A DNA stretch of 64,000 nt, from assembly GCF_000189635.1 (NCBI RefSeq), contig NW_002476320.1, positions 124,001 through 188,000 on the forward strand. The letters run 5' to 3'. This DNA comes from Tetrahymena thermophila SB210 (taxonomy: Eukaryota; Ciliophora; Oligohymenophorea; Hymenostomatida; Tetrahymenidae). The notes beneath the pieces are model-generated. The model saw only the letters and a list, made by a program, of their open reading frames with translations, was not told the origin of the DNA and did no database searches. This document shows positions 29,234 to 44,200 of this stretch, piece by piece. Positions within the stretch are counted from its first letter, which is position 1. Every line of letters starts with the position of its first letter. The position numbers and the translations under genes are program-made.

Positions 29234-29345
29234 ATTATCATTTTCTAGAAATATCTAACAAATAAAATAGAAAAATTAAGCAGTTTACAACTATCTTTTT
29301 CTAGAAATATTTGATAACTAAAATAGAAAATTAAACAGTTTAAAA
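29234..29345. repeat. Two-copy tandem repeat (56 bp period) with TTCTAGAA palindromes
   Basis: Two diverged copies share TTTTCTAGAAATAT, then AAAATAGAAAA and CAGTTTA. The palindrome TTCTAGAA falls at 29243-29250 and 29299-29306, exactly 56 bp apart. TTCnnGAA is the core of a heat-shock element. The repeat lies just upstream of the TMEM43-like gene (start 29147, minus) and downstream of D. A regulatory role is inferred; the duplication itself is directly visible. Confidence 0.6.
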
Positions 29346-29739
29346 TTTTATTTTAAACTAACATATCATGTGCCAAAATATCCACATAATATTTTCAACA
29401 ATTATGTCTAATAGAAAATCTTAGCAAAACCGACTTATTTACAACTTCACTTAACATAAATGATAATGGGAATACGAACTCATTTTTAAAAGCGAAACAT
29501 CTAAATATTTTTTTACATATAAAATTTGCGCGAATTTTAATCAAAATTTCAAAATGTTTAATCAAAAATTAAAATATTCCCCACAAAATTTGCAAATTAT
29601 CTTAATTAAATCAAAATGTTAAATTTCGCTTATTGTAAATCGAAATAGCATTTTACTCTAGTTAATACAGGAATTAAATTCATGGGAGTATTTCAGTATA
29701 TTTAAAAATAAATAACATGTAAATAAAATACTAAAACTT

Positions 29740-32700
29740 TCAATCTTTAATTTCAAAATCATCAAATTATTTTTTAGGAATTTGAACAGATTTAATCTTT
29801 TCTTTTAAATTTATTTATAATTAGTTAACATTATAATCATTTAAATTTATATATTCTTATTAATTTATTTTTGATTCTAATTATTCTGATACTTTATTAT
29901 CTTCAAATACTACTTTAGTTTACTTTTCATTTAATTCACATCTTGAAACATTTTCGGTTTACAATTTACTAAAAATATTGCTTTCTCTTGGTGATTTAGA
30001 TGTAAACCTTGATTCAAAAGAGCTTAAGGGTATTAAGTTATCTAACTAGTTTTATCTTTTGTTAAATATTTCTAACTTAAATCTTATAGAACTCCTTCCA
30101 CTTGATTATGGTTACTATAAATCTAAATCTACTTCATTTCTATTTATTTTTTTGGTGCCTTAGGTTTTAAATTTATTTTTATCTGAAAAATTATTATTTT
30201 TAACTTTCTCCTATTTATTTTCAATATTACTTTAAATTAAATTATAATTTTATTATTAAGATTTTTAATATTCTTTGTCTAATAAAAGGCTATTTTAAGA
30301 TTAAAATAAATACTATGATTATTTTAATTTAGGAAATTATTTTTAGAAATTTGCTTCTTTATAATAATCCATTTAAGATATGCATTATTCATTATTTAAT
30401 ATTGAAGGACTATGCAATTTTGAAGATTATTTAATATTTTCTTATGTTTTTTATATATTATTACTGAAAAAAATTCGACTGTTATTATCCATTTAATTAT
30501 GGATATATTAAATAATGTTTTATCCTAATAATTATTTTCTTACTTTTCTCCATACTGTAAGGTGCTTTACTTACAATTTACTTACTTATGTGAATTTATT
30601 TAGTTTAGGAAAGTAATACAAAAGCTTTTATTTTATGTTATTAAAAATATTGTAGAATTTAGATTTAAAAAGTTATTTTATAATCCACAAAATCATAAAA
30701 ATCTCTACAAAAGCACTAAAAGCTATAAAAAGATAGCTGCAAATAGAATTATTTGAGTACTATTAATTCATCACAATACTTATGAAAAATAAAGTTGCCA
30801 GCATAATTTCTACGAATAGTTCTATTCTGTAAAGTTACATTGAAAAAAAAGGCTTAATTCTTGTTAAAAGAGATAGATAAATTAGCTAAACTACAAATCC
30901 TAAAATAAGTTTATCATCTTTTTTAAATAATTTAAATTAATTTTTTTTTTTTAATATTAAAAATACCTAAAGGATTGATATAGAATATTAGGATACAAGT
31001 TATAAGTAATCTTTTATAACTTTTGATGAAATCCCAGTAGTAAAATTAAGGTTTGAATTCATTGTAAATAAACCCAAATTTTTATCTAAAGCTAACTTGT
31101 TCTAATTACTTCTTTTTTCTATAAACTAATTAAATAATAAATATTGGGATTACAAAGACCCATCCTAAAATACCTGGTATTCCTATATATTTCATGAAGT
31201 TTAAATGATCTTTATTGTAGCATTCATAACTAATATCGCTGCTAATATAGTATTTTCCATCAATTTACCTACACGACATCATATTAAAAAGTAAATACAC
31301 TATGCTATTTTGTGTAAAGAAAAATAAGAAAATAGCTCCATTAATAATAAGCACTTTTATAGATCTTTATTTTACTCGCCCATAAATAACTAAAACTATT
31401 AATAAACAGATAAGATATCCTAATGGAATTACTAATGACCATAACACTCTTAAATAAATAATAGGAAATTTGTTAAACTTATGAAAAATACAATCAAGAG
31501 AGTAGAACAAGTTTGTTACTGGCATTCCTTTAAAATTATAAAAATATTGCAAAAATATTTTTGTTTAAATTAATTAATTACCTATAGTATTAGAAAGCAA
31601 TCTAGTGCCATATGGAAAAGAAAATTCTAATTAAGAATAAATAATTCCACTAACTTGTAAATAACCTATAAAAATTTTTAATCCTAAAGATGAAGAGTTA
31701 AAGAAAGCTGATTTTATAATACTAATCATATGCATTTTCCTTAAATAATAGCTGACTGTTAAGCTTTTAGTAAGGCTTAATTATAAAACTATACTTGATA
31801 TGATAAATAAAAGCATTAAAATTAAATTCAAAGATAAGTATGAGTAATAGGGCTTATGAATTAAATCTGCACATGGGTAACAATTATAATTTCCATCAGA
31901 AATATACGGTTAATCCCAAAGGATACCATAAACATCACACTATTCGCATAAAGGCCCATAATACCCTTTAATGCAATAATTTTTTTCTTCAATAGGTACA
32001 CAGTTTCTAGGATTTCTTGAGCAACTAATTATATTATCAGTTAAATTATTTAATCTCCAATATCCGCTTTTCAATTATATCTCATTCTTACGGCAAGATT
32101 AAGAGTATTCAGGGCATTTTAAACAAGCAGTGTTTTCTAAAAATATTAAATTTTAAAAAAATTATTTTGAAATAAAGTTTTTAAATATTTTAAATTAATT
32201 TTTACGAATAGTAGGTAAACTCAGAAAGTAACTGCCTTCTTAGCAAATAAAACACTGATAAATAACATCAACTAGTTAGTAGACTTCTCCATATGTACAG
32301 TTTCTAGTGTTTATTAAGACTAAGCTAAAAAGATTATTTAAACCTTTTAAATTATTAATAATTTAGTAAGATAAATTTAAAAATAAAAATTACTCTCTTC
32401 ATCAACTTATCTTGTTTAAGCATCTATTTTTGTTAAAGAACTCGAAGAAATTTTTATTATATTTGTTGTTAATGGGTTGGATACTATTATTAGTCCTTTT
32501 ATTATAAAACTCGAGCTAGCCTCATCAAATTAAGAATAATCTGCTGTGTACTTACCGAAGACCTTTAATTGAGTATTGTTTTAAGGTTCAATTTTTACTT
32601 ATAGATTTTATAATTCTGACAATATCTCATTATCGTATTTTTTTTTATTTATAAAATTAGGATTAAATTTTATAGGATTATTTTCTTCATCGAGCAATTA

Positions 32701-35700
32701 TATTTTTAGATCAATACTATTACCGCTTCTAAAATTATTTATTTCATAGGACTGCAATATAAATAATCTATTAATTCCATATAAATTTGAAATTTATTAA
32801 TCACTTTCAACACTCAATGTTTTTAAAACTGGTTAACAAATAACAACATCCTGTAAATAAGACCCAATATTATTTCCATATATTTTGGCTTTGTTATCTG
32901 AAATTATGTTACTACTTTATGATTATTAAATTTATCTATAAAAGCTTACTAATGTCACATTATTATTTTAATTTTACTACTCTAAATTTCTATGAGTTAA
33001 ATTATTATTTAATATTGGTTTAATTTTAGTATATTTTATACCACCTCCAATCTATGCATTATTCTGCTAAATAATTGTATGGGCAATTTAAACATTAGAA
33101 TTTTGTAAGTAAATAGCGCCACCATATATTTTAGCAACATTTGACTTAAATATTGAGTTTGTAATAGTTATATTACAAGTTGGACATTCTAAAATAGCAA
33201 GAGCACCACCGTTTTGAGATTCAATTTACTAAAAATCACAATTTTAAATTAAGTGATTTTCACCTTAATTTATTTATAATGCCCCACCATTACAGTTTAA
33301 GCATTTCAAATATTTAAATTAAGTTTGTTAAACTGTTACTGAGCTTGTTTAATTTAGATAAAAAACGCTTTAATTAAGGTCTTTGATATATGATACAAAA
33401 ACATTAAATATGTTTAAGATATTTTACTGAACTAAAACCTAGCTATCTTACATAAAATAAAAGTTTTATGATATTAAAAGAGATGTTTATTAGCACTCTT
33501 AAACAATTAGGTTAAGCAATTATGTATTTTTAGATCCATATATATTTATTATCGGTAATGATGATCTTGAAAAAATATTTTCGAAAGTCGAATTTAAAAT
33601 TTAAACATTATTTATTTACTCTAGATATATTAATTAGCTCTAATTAAATGTGTTTATTGTTACATATTTTATTTGTAAATTTTAAATTTTAATCGACTGA
33701 ATGTTTGAAAAGGAAAAGAAAGAACAATCAGAACAAGTTAAGTTTATTTATTTAATATTAATATTATCAATCAAGATTTCATTTATGTTAGAAAAAACAA
33801 ACAAAGGAGCATCTCTTTCTAATATAAAATTATTAAGACTCAATCCTGACAAAGTAACTTAATCCAAGTTTTCAAAATAAAATTGTTATTTTGTATTCGG
33901 TATATCCATATTAGCCTCTGAGAGTAAAAAAGTTACATTATTAAATACAATATCTTCAATTAATGAACTAAATAAAATTCTATCTCTTACCTCCCTCATA
34001 TCTAACAAAAAGTTTTATATTAATAATCCTTAAAACTAATAATCTAAAAAAGATGATTCCTTCAAATTTATTATATTTTGTTAATTGATATCTAAGTTCC
34101 TATAAACAAATGAAATACTCCTAGTTGAATTATAACTTCCAAAATCAGTTTACTGAAGTTGCTAAATTATTTAAATAATATATAAAAATTAATACACTAT
34201 AATAATAATAATCATTTACCTCAATCCTAATTAAAGCAGGATTTGAAGATTCTTCATAAAAGGATTTATCTAAGTTTTAAAGCATCTGTAGAAACTAATT
34301 TACAATTAAAAAAAATATCTTAAATTTAAAAAAAGTAAATATAATGAAATACTTGATATTAATACTATGTTTAAGAAACTGTATAGCATTATTGTATTTG
34401 GCTTAAAGATTATGTAAGATTTTCTAAATAAAAGCTATCATTTATAACTTTATCATCACAAAGAACTAAAATGCTAACTTAAAATCCACTCACTAATTAT
34501 GATAACTGATAATCTACTAGATTTGGTGTTATACAACTATGAGAATAAAGCTAGATAAGGTTGTTACTTTTATAAGAAAATAAGGATATATTGCTTTCTT
34601 GTTAAGCAAAAAATAGATTTGTATCATTTTAAGGTGAGTTAATAACAATTATTTTTTTTAAACTTGAAAATATAGAGGTGCTTCTTATCATATTTTGTAG
34701 AGTTAAATTATTATTATAAATTATTAATTGGTATGATGAGAAAATGAATATATTACTAGCAATAAATTAAATTTTCAATCCTGGAGATCTTGAAAATTAA
34801 GGAATAAAACCTAAATAAGTGATATTTTATAATTGCTAAGTATTTTTATTTGTAAAATTATATTGATAAAAGTCTATTTTAGATAAATTATTATCAGGGA
34901 TAGTATAAACTGCAAAAATACCAGTTATAGGCTCAATAGATATCTAAAAGATTTAGCTAGAAGTGTATGGTATTTAAAAAGAATTTGAGATTGGGTTAGG
35001 TGGAACACTTAGTTAAATATTGATGCCATCAAATATATAACAGTTACTGCTTTTCATAGTAATAAAAGTTATTTTGTTCACATCATCATAATAAATTTTA
35101 TAAATTTAATCTGAAGTTGGGGAAAACCATTTTATTAAATTATAAGAAATAAAATTAAGCCTGTAAATAGTATTATTATATGCAAGAATCATCACTTCTT
35201 AAAATTATAGAAGCATAGTCAATTATTTTACTCTTACACCAAGTTAAATTGTTTTATTTATTTAAGTTAAATTAAATGTGTTGTATAAAACTATATTTCC
35301 TAAATAAGTTGTAGTTAAAATAATATTTGGTAGTTAAATCGCCTTATCAATCTCTTATTATTATTGTTGCAAAATTTATAAACTTGAATTTATTTCAACT
35401 ATTTAGTTTTTGTAAAGAACAAATAGAGAGCCATCAATTATGTAAAAGTATTTAATGTTTAACTAGTAATTAGTTGAATCAGTTCTTAGATTATTATAAA
35501 TGGTGTTTTAAGAGGCATCAAATACCCAGCTCTGGCCTTTGCTATCAAAGAAAAATAATTAATTTTTTTAATTAAATGACATTTTTTGGACTCTGTTTGG
35601 AAGGGCTGATGATACTGCTTATTATGGAGCAAGGTTATGCTCAATTTACAAAGACCTTAAAATTATATTAGAAATAAAAAAAATAAAATTAGTATAAAAA

Positions 35701-38700
35701 TAATAGAATATTTAATAAATTTTAGAGTTAAATGAAAAAAAAAAATGAGTTGCTAATGAATTGATAAAATATGATTAAAAATATTGAAATGAAATTGATA
35801 ATATTACATAATTGTATTTCCGCTATATACAACAAGAGTAGCTGTATCTTCAACTAAAAATGCATTGTTCAAAGGAAAACTGTAGATATCTGTAGTATGA
35901 CTATATAAACCCACAGTAAATAAATTTAAAAGATCATACATTACTATGATTTTAGGAAATTAATCTTTGAATATAACTAAACTATTAGTATTTTCATCTA
36001 AAAAGATTTGAATTATCATACCATATTCTGTTTGTTACTCAAATGATACTTCATTTATATACTCTCCAGTATCTAACGAATAAATAGGTACTTTTGGACT
36101 ACATACACCTAAATAGCAATTACTCCAAATTACAATTTATCTTAAGGTAAAGGAAATCAAAAAATCAGAAACTAAAGGATTGATCGTATTAATAATAAAA
36201 TTAATTGTTAGACTTTATCTATCAACTTAGGTTATACTATTTTGCTCATAAATGAATGCCCAATATTATTCATATTTAGCAAATAAAGAAGTTTTTTAAT
36301 TAGAGATTATTATACTCTTAGTATATGAAAATGCTTTTGATACATCCTACGATTACTAAAAGGAATAAATTTCTACATATGAGTATCCTGATATTAAAAA
36401 GATATAGAGAAATTTATATTATTAATCGTAGTTAAAACTTGAAAGTATGGCTGAAGTTTTTATTTTCATTTTGAAGTAAGTGTTTGAAGTTAGATCATGA
36501 ATATAAATCCTATTAAGAGAATTAGAAGATATTAAATAGTTCTCATTTTATAAAATTAATAATTATGTAATATTAAAAATAAATGAGCTATTTGCTTATT
36601 AATCGTTAAAGCTCAAATAGTCATCAGAATGATAATGAATATTGTACAACACTTAAACCTTAGCTATGTCCCAAACATAAATTTAAAAATCTAAAGAAAT
36701 ACTAATCAATAAAGATTAAATTGTATTTATATAGCAAGAAGTTATATTAGCTTAATGTTAGATAGGATATTGATCTAGTTAGCCAGAACTAAATCTCCAT
36801 TAAATTATAGTATTGTTTTAAAATAAGATTAATATTTCTAAATTCTCATTGAATTCAAGGACATAAAGATTTTAATTTGGAAGTTATAGTGTTTTCTGTA
36901 CCAAAAATGTCTTGGAGTTGATTATAAAAACTTGAGACTGTTATTTAAAAATAATTTTTTAAATAAACTTCTAAATAAAACTAAACAATTTAGCATTATA
37001 AAAATAGAATAAAAAAAATTTACCCCTTAATAAATTATAAAATATCCTTTAAGCTATGAGTAGAAAAACTTAGAGACATTACTAAATTAGTTTAAATTGA
37101 TAGCATAGTTTAGAATTATGTGGAACACATATATCTATCCATCAACAAAGCCTATGTAAAGAATAAGTTTATCTTCATCAACAATGATGGATTTAATTGT
37201 GTTATAGAAGGAAAGAACATGGTTTGTCTGAAAATTAGGCATTATCATCACAAATACCTTTTTAAATTAAAAATATTAGTAAAAAATACTATAAACCATC
37301 AAAAATAAAGAAAAAATATTTGCAAATTTTTCATAATTATTTAAACTAGATTATATTAATTAATTTAAAAATTTTTATTTATTTTGGCCTTATTTTTAAG
37401 AAGATTTAAGATAAATAATAAAATAAATTTACTGTATTTAAGACTTTATTTGTGTTTGGTGAATGGTAATAGTAAAAAATATTTTTATTAGTAACTCCAC
37501 AATAAGGCGTTATAAACCCAGTAATTGTATAATAATAAATTATAGAAAAAGATTAAATTATTCCTAAATTTTTATAAGTTTACTCTTAAAAGATTTAATC
37601 TCCATTAGCTGGATGATAGCAAAAATTATGTAATGGGTATGTGTAAGTCATTTTGTAGGTAATAGCTGACTAATTTGTAAAATTATAGACAACTATATAT
37701 TCATATAAATTAAAAGCTAGAGTTTTGTTTTAGCTAAAATATTGAGCTTTTAAATAAGATTGATAATATAAAGATGCACTAAAAAGAGATGAATAAGCTT
37801 TCGTGTAAATAGCTGTAGAATTAGTAAATGACCTCACCATAACTTAATTTGAATATAGATAAATAAGAATTTGCTGCCCCCACAAATAATCAAATGTAAC
37901 AAAAAAGAGAGTTTAAGTTCCAGTATAAGTTTCATTTACTAATACTTTATTTTATTGAATGTCAAAAACTTTTAGTTAGTTATTGTTCTAAATTAAAAGA
38001 GTGTTTTGTATTAGTGAAACACTTTTAATTATACTCATCTAATTTATGTCAAGTCTATAATCAGATATAAATGTTAGAGATAAAGAGTTTCTTTTCCATA
38101 TTGTTATAAATTGATCACTAGCATTAGTATAAATTACATAATAATATCCTAAATCGGAAATAGTGATATTATTAGCTTACAGACATTTCTGCATTATTGA
38201 TTACTAATTACATATTGGGTGATATTATGTAAATATATGTATGTAACTCAAATCTTCAAAACTAGTTAATTCGTAAACTCTTATTGAGCCATCGTTTCCT
38301 GCTATAACAAGCTATCCATCATAGTTAGGATCTAAAATTATTTAATTAATCGCATCAACTGTTGTTGGTTAGTAAAAATTAATATTTTCTGATTTTTTTA
38401 CTTAATTACAAGTAGTAACTTAGTTTTCTTGTTAAGCAATTTATTGAGCAGGTTCATTTATAAAGATGCTATTCATGTAAAATTCATAGACTTAATTATT
38501 AAACATAAAAATATTTTCAAATAATTAATTGTCAGGATTTGAAGAGTTGCCTTAAAACATTTTAACTAGAGATTTGTTTTAATATGTATAGATACTAAAT
38601 GTAAAATTATTTCTTACATATAAAGTGTCCTATGCTATATACATATTATAAGTACCATTCATATTTGTTGTCTTTAAAAGTTATAGCTAAAAATTGTTAC

Positions 38701-39781
38701 TTTAGGTAGTTAACTCGTAGTATTATGTGCTTCCAGCAGCTATAATATAGAGAAAAGATGTGCTTAAATTGTCATAAAAAACGAAATAGTTTTAAATAGG
38801 AGATGTAGCAGAAATATTTTAAGGTGAGCAAACTCCGTTTTACCAAATCACTATATTATTGTAGATGTCTCCGAAAAATAGATAAGAATCGTTAATTGGA
38901 GTGAGAGAACTTATAACAGTAAAATTATTACAATACTAAAAAATTTACTAGTTTATATTACTAAAGGACAATTATGTAGAAAAAAATCCTTTTTGCGAAT
39001 AAACTGTAAAAAAAACAGAGTTAATACCTTTAAAGATTTTAATTTAACCTTGCTGAGTGGGTAAATTAAATTATCCTAGTTAGAAAATGGTATCTTATTG
39101 AATTGCATTAGTTATATTGATTAGAGTAAATAACTATTCTGACTGATCCTATAGAATTAAATAGTTGTTATCAAGATAATTCACATATTTTGTATTTTAT
39201 ACATACATAGATAAATAATCTTTTCTGATTATTTACCATGTAGGTATTTACCAGAAATTTATTTCTTGTAATGAGACAGTAATAAAGTATTTATTTTGTT
39301 AATCCAAATAAAATTATTTAACTTCATCAGTTAGTTGTTGCATTTCGCCTTTGAAGTTGAGGTCAGAGTCATAAATTCTTAAAAAAAAGTTATACTAGTT
39401 GTTAGTAGAATTAAAAGTTTTGCAGAATACAGCTAGTTCAGAGCCAACTAAAGTAGAGCCAATAATTTATTTTAAATTATTTCCAAACTCATTTATAGAG
39501 GGACATTTTTAACTTTTTTGGCATACATAATAATCTCTTTATTCATAATATCCATATCCGCAAATAGGATTGCATTATCCTAATTCTTAATTAAGATATT
39601 CATTTTGCTAGCCACAATAAGATTAACAATACCCATTTCCACTACTAGGAATATATCCCTCTTCACATTATAAGCAATTTCCGAAAAAATCACATTAAGA
39701 GCATTTAAATCCACACTAATTTATTTAAGATAAAACCTGATTTATTAATGAGAGTATAATAAGATAGATTATTTTTTTCAT
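29740..39781 (-). CDS. Giant receptor-like membrane protein D (type 1)
   Basis: Predicted 3096 residues in 10 exons. Introns: 37258-37432, 36938-37023, 35656-35807, 34295-34352, 34162-34219, 32344-32393, 32137-32205, 31528-31581, 30918-30966. Exons sum to 9291 nt (3097 codons), and TGA is at 29740-29742. Order: signal peptide MKKIIYLIILSLINQVLS; Cys-rich segment (CGFKCSQCDFFGNC); propeller-like region with YDGQLVIAGNDGSIRVYE and IYVWDIAKV strands; beta-helix with NGGALAI, YGGAIYL and IGGGIKY repeats; juxtamembrane IKGYYGPLCEQCDVYG; several membrane helices; inter-TM motif CRQIDGKYYISSDISYEC; and a Gln/Asn/Ser-rich tail of about 280 residues, longer than in B, C or F. The tail ends VQIPKKQFDDFEIKD, loosely like the F tail. 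It is head-to-head with F. The type 1 signature is the N-terminal CSQCD block and the VMPxFQT block after the first intron. Receptor or adhesin is inferred. Confidence 0.87.
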
Positions 39782-41237
39782 TGGCTCCAAAAATTTATTT
39801 TTTGTCTTCTTATTAATTTATTTTAAGTATCAGAGATTACGATTTAAATTTTCTTTTCTACAAACATTAAACATTGATTATTTTAAAAGTGATTAAGAAA
39901 AACCTTTCTATATTTAGATTTAAATATATATAAGCTTGAATAAAGTTTTCTTAATCAAATTTAAATATATGTCATATTATAGGCCAATTAATTCAAAAAA
40001 ACATAACATACAGAATTTATTAAAGAAAAGTGAGACAGTCAGTTTTTATGTTTTTTTAATCAAATCACACAGTCTAAAATTTAAATGCCATATTTAAAAA
40101 TGAAGAATTTTTATACTTTGTTGTAAAATTATTTATCTTTTAAAATTTCTAAATACATATATTTATCTAATTGATTAAAAACAGTTTTACTATGAAATAT
40201 ATATAAAATAATAATAATTTAAATGCAAATAATTGATTTTAAAAATTTTTGTTATAATGACAATTCTTAGTCCTATTTGCATTGATAATCTAAATGAAAA
40301 AGCTGAATTTGATTGCTTACAGTACGTTTTTACTTAATTATAAGTAATATTAAATTTTAAATTACAATCTTCAAAAATCAATCAATTTTGAAAGAATCAG
40401 CAATTTAAATAAACCTTAATAGGATGACGTTTTCACCTTTACCTTTAAAAAATAGATTAAATAATTAATAGAAAGTGGTTAGAAAAACCTTAAAAAAATG
40501 TAAAGAAAAAATTGAATAAAAACATTTTTTATGATGTATAATATTTTATTTTTTTGTACCATAAATTTTTTAATTGTAATTTTTTCTTACGATCAATCAG
40601 TGGTGGAATTAGGGAGTAATGAGCATTTAAATAGTTATCAAAAATTTTTAATATAGAAGGGTTTTTATAGATAAGAATACAGTAGTTATTAAACTAAAAT
40701 CAAAATTTTTAAAGTCATAACAAAGGAAGATTATAATAACTAAAAGAATTAGATGATGATTTTTGATAAGTAAATATACTTTTAAGTATAAAACGCTATT
40801 TATTCTTTAATTTAAATTCAAAAAATATGAATTTATCTCTCACTTTTTAAATGTTATTTATATATATTAATAAAATAATTTCTAATATTTGTTTAAAAAT
40901 ATTTATTATTTAATTCAAAAATAAGAGTTAATAAAATTAAAGGACAAACCAAATAATCTTTATTATGGTTTTAAAGAATAATTCGTTAAAGTTTTCACTT
41001 TAATTTTATTATTTTTAAATGAAAGTCAAGATCTAAATTTTTGTTTTTTCACTTTTAATCATTCAATTTTTATTCATCAAAAAAGCAGTTTAAATAATAA
41101 CAAAATCAAATAAATTAAAAAGAGAAAGTTGCTACAGAGATAATTCGACAGAAAAACTAAAAGACAGAAAAATAATTTGAATTTATAACACCAAAAAATT
41201 CCATAAAGTTAATATTGATTGTATTTAAAGTCTAAAT
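39782..41237. promoter_or_regulatory. Divergent intergenic region between D and F
   Basis: This 1.46 kb AT-rich spacer lies between the ATGs of D (minus) and F (plus), with the same geometry as the A/B spacer. I see no strong sequence match to 2570-3730 by eye. A short frame from 40,258 (about 44 codons ending in TGA near 40,392) is too short and unrecognisable to call. Both promoters must be here. Confidence 0.5.
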
Positions 41238-44200
41238 ATGAACATTAAAATATTTAGAGCAGCTAAAATTTTAAGGATTTTGCTTTTATCACAATTTATT
41301 TTGAGGATAAGTAAATGCATACTTTGCGACCCTAAATGTACTTATTGTGATTCGTCTAATAATTGTTTCTAATGCTAGTAGGGATACAAATTAAATAATT
41401 TTTCAGGAATATGTGAATCTGGATGTGATGAAGGAAATTATTTTTATGAGCCTAGTTAATCATGTCTACCTGGTTGTCCACAAGGTTTTGAGATAGATGT
41501 CAATAGAAAAGCTTGCAGATCAATCAACTATTGTGATTAAATAACTTATATAAGTGGAAATCAAAATTTTAATTAGAACACTAATAGCTAAATTTTTAAA
41601 AACCTCTTAATTGTCAGTGGGAAACAAAATTTAACTGTGAATGAAAATTATTTGAGCATCTACTAAATTAAAAATGATGATTACGGATTTTACCATGATG
41701 GAATTTTAAATGGACATGATACTTCTATAATCTCATACACACTGTTATAAGAAGAAAATCTAAATAACATTCTGATCAGTGTAAGCAGTAATTTAATCAT
41801 AGCATGGGATATGGAATAAGGTTTAATGTAGGGAAAAATAAACTTAACCAATACATTATATATTGATCCTTATGCTTATTATCTAGATTAAAACATTTTA
41901 GTTTTAAATTATTTAAATATGAATTAATTTGCCATTTTTAACCACAAATAATGGATTTCATCTGTGCTTAATTCGACAAACGCACCAAATGAAGCTGAAT
42001 TTTTTGTTCTTTTCTCAAAAGTTCATCCATCTCCTATCGTCGGCTATAAGATTTAATTTAATAACTACTTAATAAGTTACGATTAAAACGATATGGTAGT
42101 AAAATGGAATATTGAAAATATTTAAGAATATAAAATTTATTAGAATTTTAATTACACTATTAGCTAGGTATTTACTTTTCCTAACAATTTAAATAATAAT
42201 AATTCAGACTTTTTCATAATAAGTTTTGAAGAAAATACTCAAATTAACATAATATTGAATAATAACAATACCACTCTTAATTATTTTGCAACTAATCATT
42301 AATCTCCAATTTCCTACATTTTTTTTGACAAAAATATTTAGTCTTTCCAAGCTGATATTGTTCAATTAATATCAATAAGCTAAACAGAATTAATTATTTT
42401 TTCATTTAATATGATAGATATGACTTTTAATCAATTAATAAGCTACTAACAATAAGTTTTTTTTGCCAAAATACTTAATGATCAAGTAGTTATAGCTATT
42501 TAAAATGGATTAAATATAATTTAGATTTCCTAACAAAAATCAAATTCATAAAATTTTTCATTTTAAAATGTTTTAATAGCATAATTACAAGCATCTGATC
42601 TAATTAGTGATATTTAGATGATGCAAAACTAACAAAATACTACATATATTATCGTTGGCAATTAATTAACTAAATATTTAATAAATAATCAATTAAGTTA
42701 GTCAGGAAACTCTACTTTGACGAATATTTTATCAAAACAATAAAAATATTACAAGCAGCACTATGGAAAAGTAAATGGTGTAGTAATAGATACCAGCTAA
42801 AACATCTATATTACATACAGCTCTGATGGTTCTTTTGGAATTTGGGACACTATTTAAAATAATAAATTGAATTTAAAACCTTTATTTTTCTAACTTCCTC
42901 CTTGGTGTAACTCCCTATAAACATGTTAAAATTCTATATTAAAAGCATTGGTTATTTCAACTGGTGTTTTGCTTTCTTATTATGACAATAATATATTTAT
43001 TACTTGGAATGTTAGCAGATACAATTCAATATTAAGAAATACTTACTAGCTTCCAAGTAGTTAGCTAAGCATAACAAATTATGGTTTTTTCAACAATTAT
43101 TTTTTTTTAAGTAATAATAAAGAATTGTAGATATTTAACTTTAATGTGAGTGAAACATAAATAGTAAATACCAATTATTAATAATTTTAAGATAGTGTCA
43201 GCTAAGTTTAAATAGGATTTTTCAATAAAACATTTTATTTAATAGAAACCTTTATGAATTCAACTAACCCTTAATAGGCTCTTTTAAGGACTAAATTTTT
43301 ATCTAATTTTACTTAAAGTTAAATAACAACCATCAAGTAAAAGTGTTTAGAGCTAGAATACTTTCAGCTGACTTAAAAAATAGTTGTAAACTACTTTTCA
43401 CTTTATTTAACTATTGCTTCTTTACCGAATTTGAACTCAACAACTATAAATTCTCCTGATACTACTATAATAACCTAAGTATATTCACCTATACAAAATT
43501 AGTTTATAATAATTACTGAATCAACTTATATGTGGTAATACTTAGCAAGTGGGAATTCTTATACTTATAATTGGCCTAATTTTGTTCCAGTTCCAAGAAG
43601 AAATTTTGGAGTTATATAAAAGTCTTAGTTTATCGTTACCTAGGCTGGATTCTCCTACTTTCAAAATACAGGTTTTAATTCAATAGATAACTAGGTATTT
43701 AACAATTTATTTTAACATTTATCATTTAAAAAAGACACTGTATATCCTAATAAATTAAAACTTTTTTAATTAAGACCATTTTTTTGGTATTTTAAAAAAA
43801 TATAATCAATTATTAATAGTTTAAAAAACTATTTTTTATTTAAAAAATAATAAAATAAGGTATTTAACTTGATTTACAGTAATCTAAGGGTATGCTCAGT
43901 ATTTCCTTTCAAAGATGGTATATCTAGTATCAGTATAGTCAACAATTAGTTAATTTTCGTTGGTTTTGTAAATGGAAATTTAAAAGTAGCTTAATATGTC
44001 TGTAGCACTTTTGTTTACTCAACAGATAAATGCAATACTTAGAATACAATTTTTAATCCTTATTTAAAAAAAGCTTATTTATTTAATTATTCAAAAGTAA
44101 AATATTTTTTTCTTTTTTTTGCATAGTTATAGCTACAAATTTATTTTAATAGGTAATTGTAGTTGATTTATATAGTAAGACAGACACTTAACTTGCATAT

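Noticed and set aside
40258..40392. Small ciliate-code ORF (about 44 codons) between D and F
   Set aside because: It is too short, has no recognisable motif, and is of a size expected by chance when only TGA is a stop.
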